24,436 bases of DNA, from the NCBI GenBank assembly GCA_031270565.1, contig JAISXJ010000164.1, positions 1-24,436 of the forward strand, in the 5' to 3' direction. Under the pieces are notes generated by a model, which was not told the DNA's origin, searched no databases, and saw only the letters and a program-made list of their open reading frames with translations. Source of the DNA: Prevotellaceae bacterium. Lineage in GTDB: Bacteria; Bacteroidota; Bacteroidia; Bacteroidales; Paludibacteraceae. The position numbers and the translations under genes are program-made. Positions 24,306-24,436 of the stretch are shown piece after piece; the stretch's first letter is position 1, and every line of letters begins with the position of its first letter.

Positions 24306-24333
24306 TAGGGTGCAACTCTGTGTGGTTGCCCTA
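24306..24333. repeat. Bulged hairpin
   Basis: TAGG (24306-24309) with CCTA (24330-24333) and GCAAC (24312-24316) with GTTGC (24325-24329) form a nine-base-pair stem with a two-base bulge and an eight-base loop. No T-tail follows, so it is not a convincing terminator for the preceding gene. Confidence 0.5.
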
Positions 24334-24355
24334 ACGAATAGTGAATAATGCGCGC

Positions 24356-24423
24356 CGTCCTGAATTGAAAATCGGCGAAGCCAAAGGACGTTATTTTCAT
24401 AACCGCAGGTCAGCGACCTGCGG
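24356..24423 (+). repeat. Composite two-hairpin element with 20-nt loop insertion
   Basis: Hairpin 1 has stem CGTC (24356-24359)/GACG (24387-24390). Its loop is CTG plus the 20-nt block AATTGAAAATCGGCGAAGCC (24363-24382) plus AAAG. The 12-nt linker TTATTTTCATAA (24391-24402) follows, then hairpin 2, CCGCAGGTC-AGC-GACCTGCGG (24403-24423). The window ends 13 bases later. Confidence 0.85.
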
Positions 24424-24436
24424 AAAACGACGCCCT

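Overview
The window looks like a chromosomal segment of a Bacteroidota bacterium, most likely order Bacteroidales. The grounds are: several gene starts preceded by the Bacteroidota -7 element TAnnTTTG (once with a TTTG box exactly 19 nt upstream) and little Shine-Dalgarno signal; a type III glutamine synthetase; a large secreted protein ending in a type IX secretion (T9SS)-like C-terminal domain; and a PorT-like outer-membrane barrel. Genus cannot be fixed from the sequence alone. No tRNA, rRNA, CRISPR array, transposase or phage gene was recognised.

Layout. 1-63 is the tail of an unidentified gene with its own terminator. 119-809 is a repeat-rich intergenic region leading to a promoter and a long leader for glnN (998-3187, +). 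A leftward block (3272-12162, -) holds rnr (RNase R), an outer-membrane barrel protein, a T9SS-type secreted protein of 1088 residues, a PLP aminotransferase and a YycJ/WalJ-like metallo-beta-lactamase hydrolase. A divergent promoter region built of inverted heptamer arrays (12212-12478) separates it from a rightward block. That block starts with a four-gene cassette: 4HBT thioesterase, MMPL/RND exporter, phytoene-desaturase-like FAD oxidoreductase and FabG-like ketoreductase. The combination resembles the accessory part of aryl-polyene/flexirubin-type gene clusters, but no ketosynthase, acyl carrier protein or ammonia-lyase is in view. A fumarylacetoacetate-hydrolase-family gene follows. After a second repeat-rich gap come a TPR membrane protein and ribH (riboflavin pathway), then two overlapping GT4-like glycosyltransferases, an O-antigen ligase/polymerase-type membrane protein and a SPOUT RNA methyltransferase. 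The first three of these last four genes look like an envelope-polysaccharide operon.

The least ordinary content is in the gaps. Three intergenic regions share (i) a composite two-hairpin element: a hairpin whose stem sequence varies with base pairing kept while its CTGAAAG loop is nearly constant, then an 11-12 nt linker ending TTCATAA, then a second dyad CCGCAGGTC-N3-GACCTGCGG. They also share (ii) a 20-nt block that in two places sits at exactly the same point inside the first hairpin's loop. In addition there are (iii) degenerate arrays with strict 7-bp periodicity, reminiscent of cyanobacterial STRR heptamers. I regard these interspersed structured repeats as the part of the window most worth following up; no gene here explains their spread.
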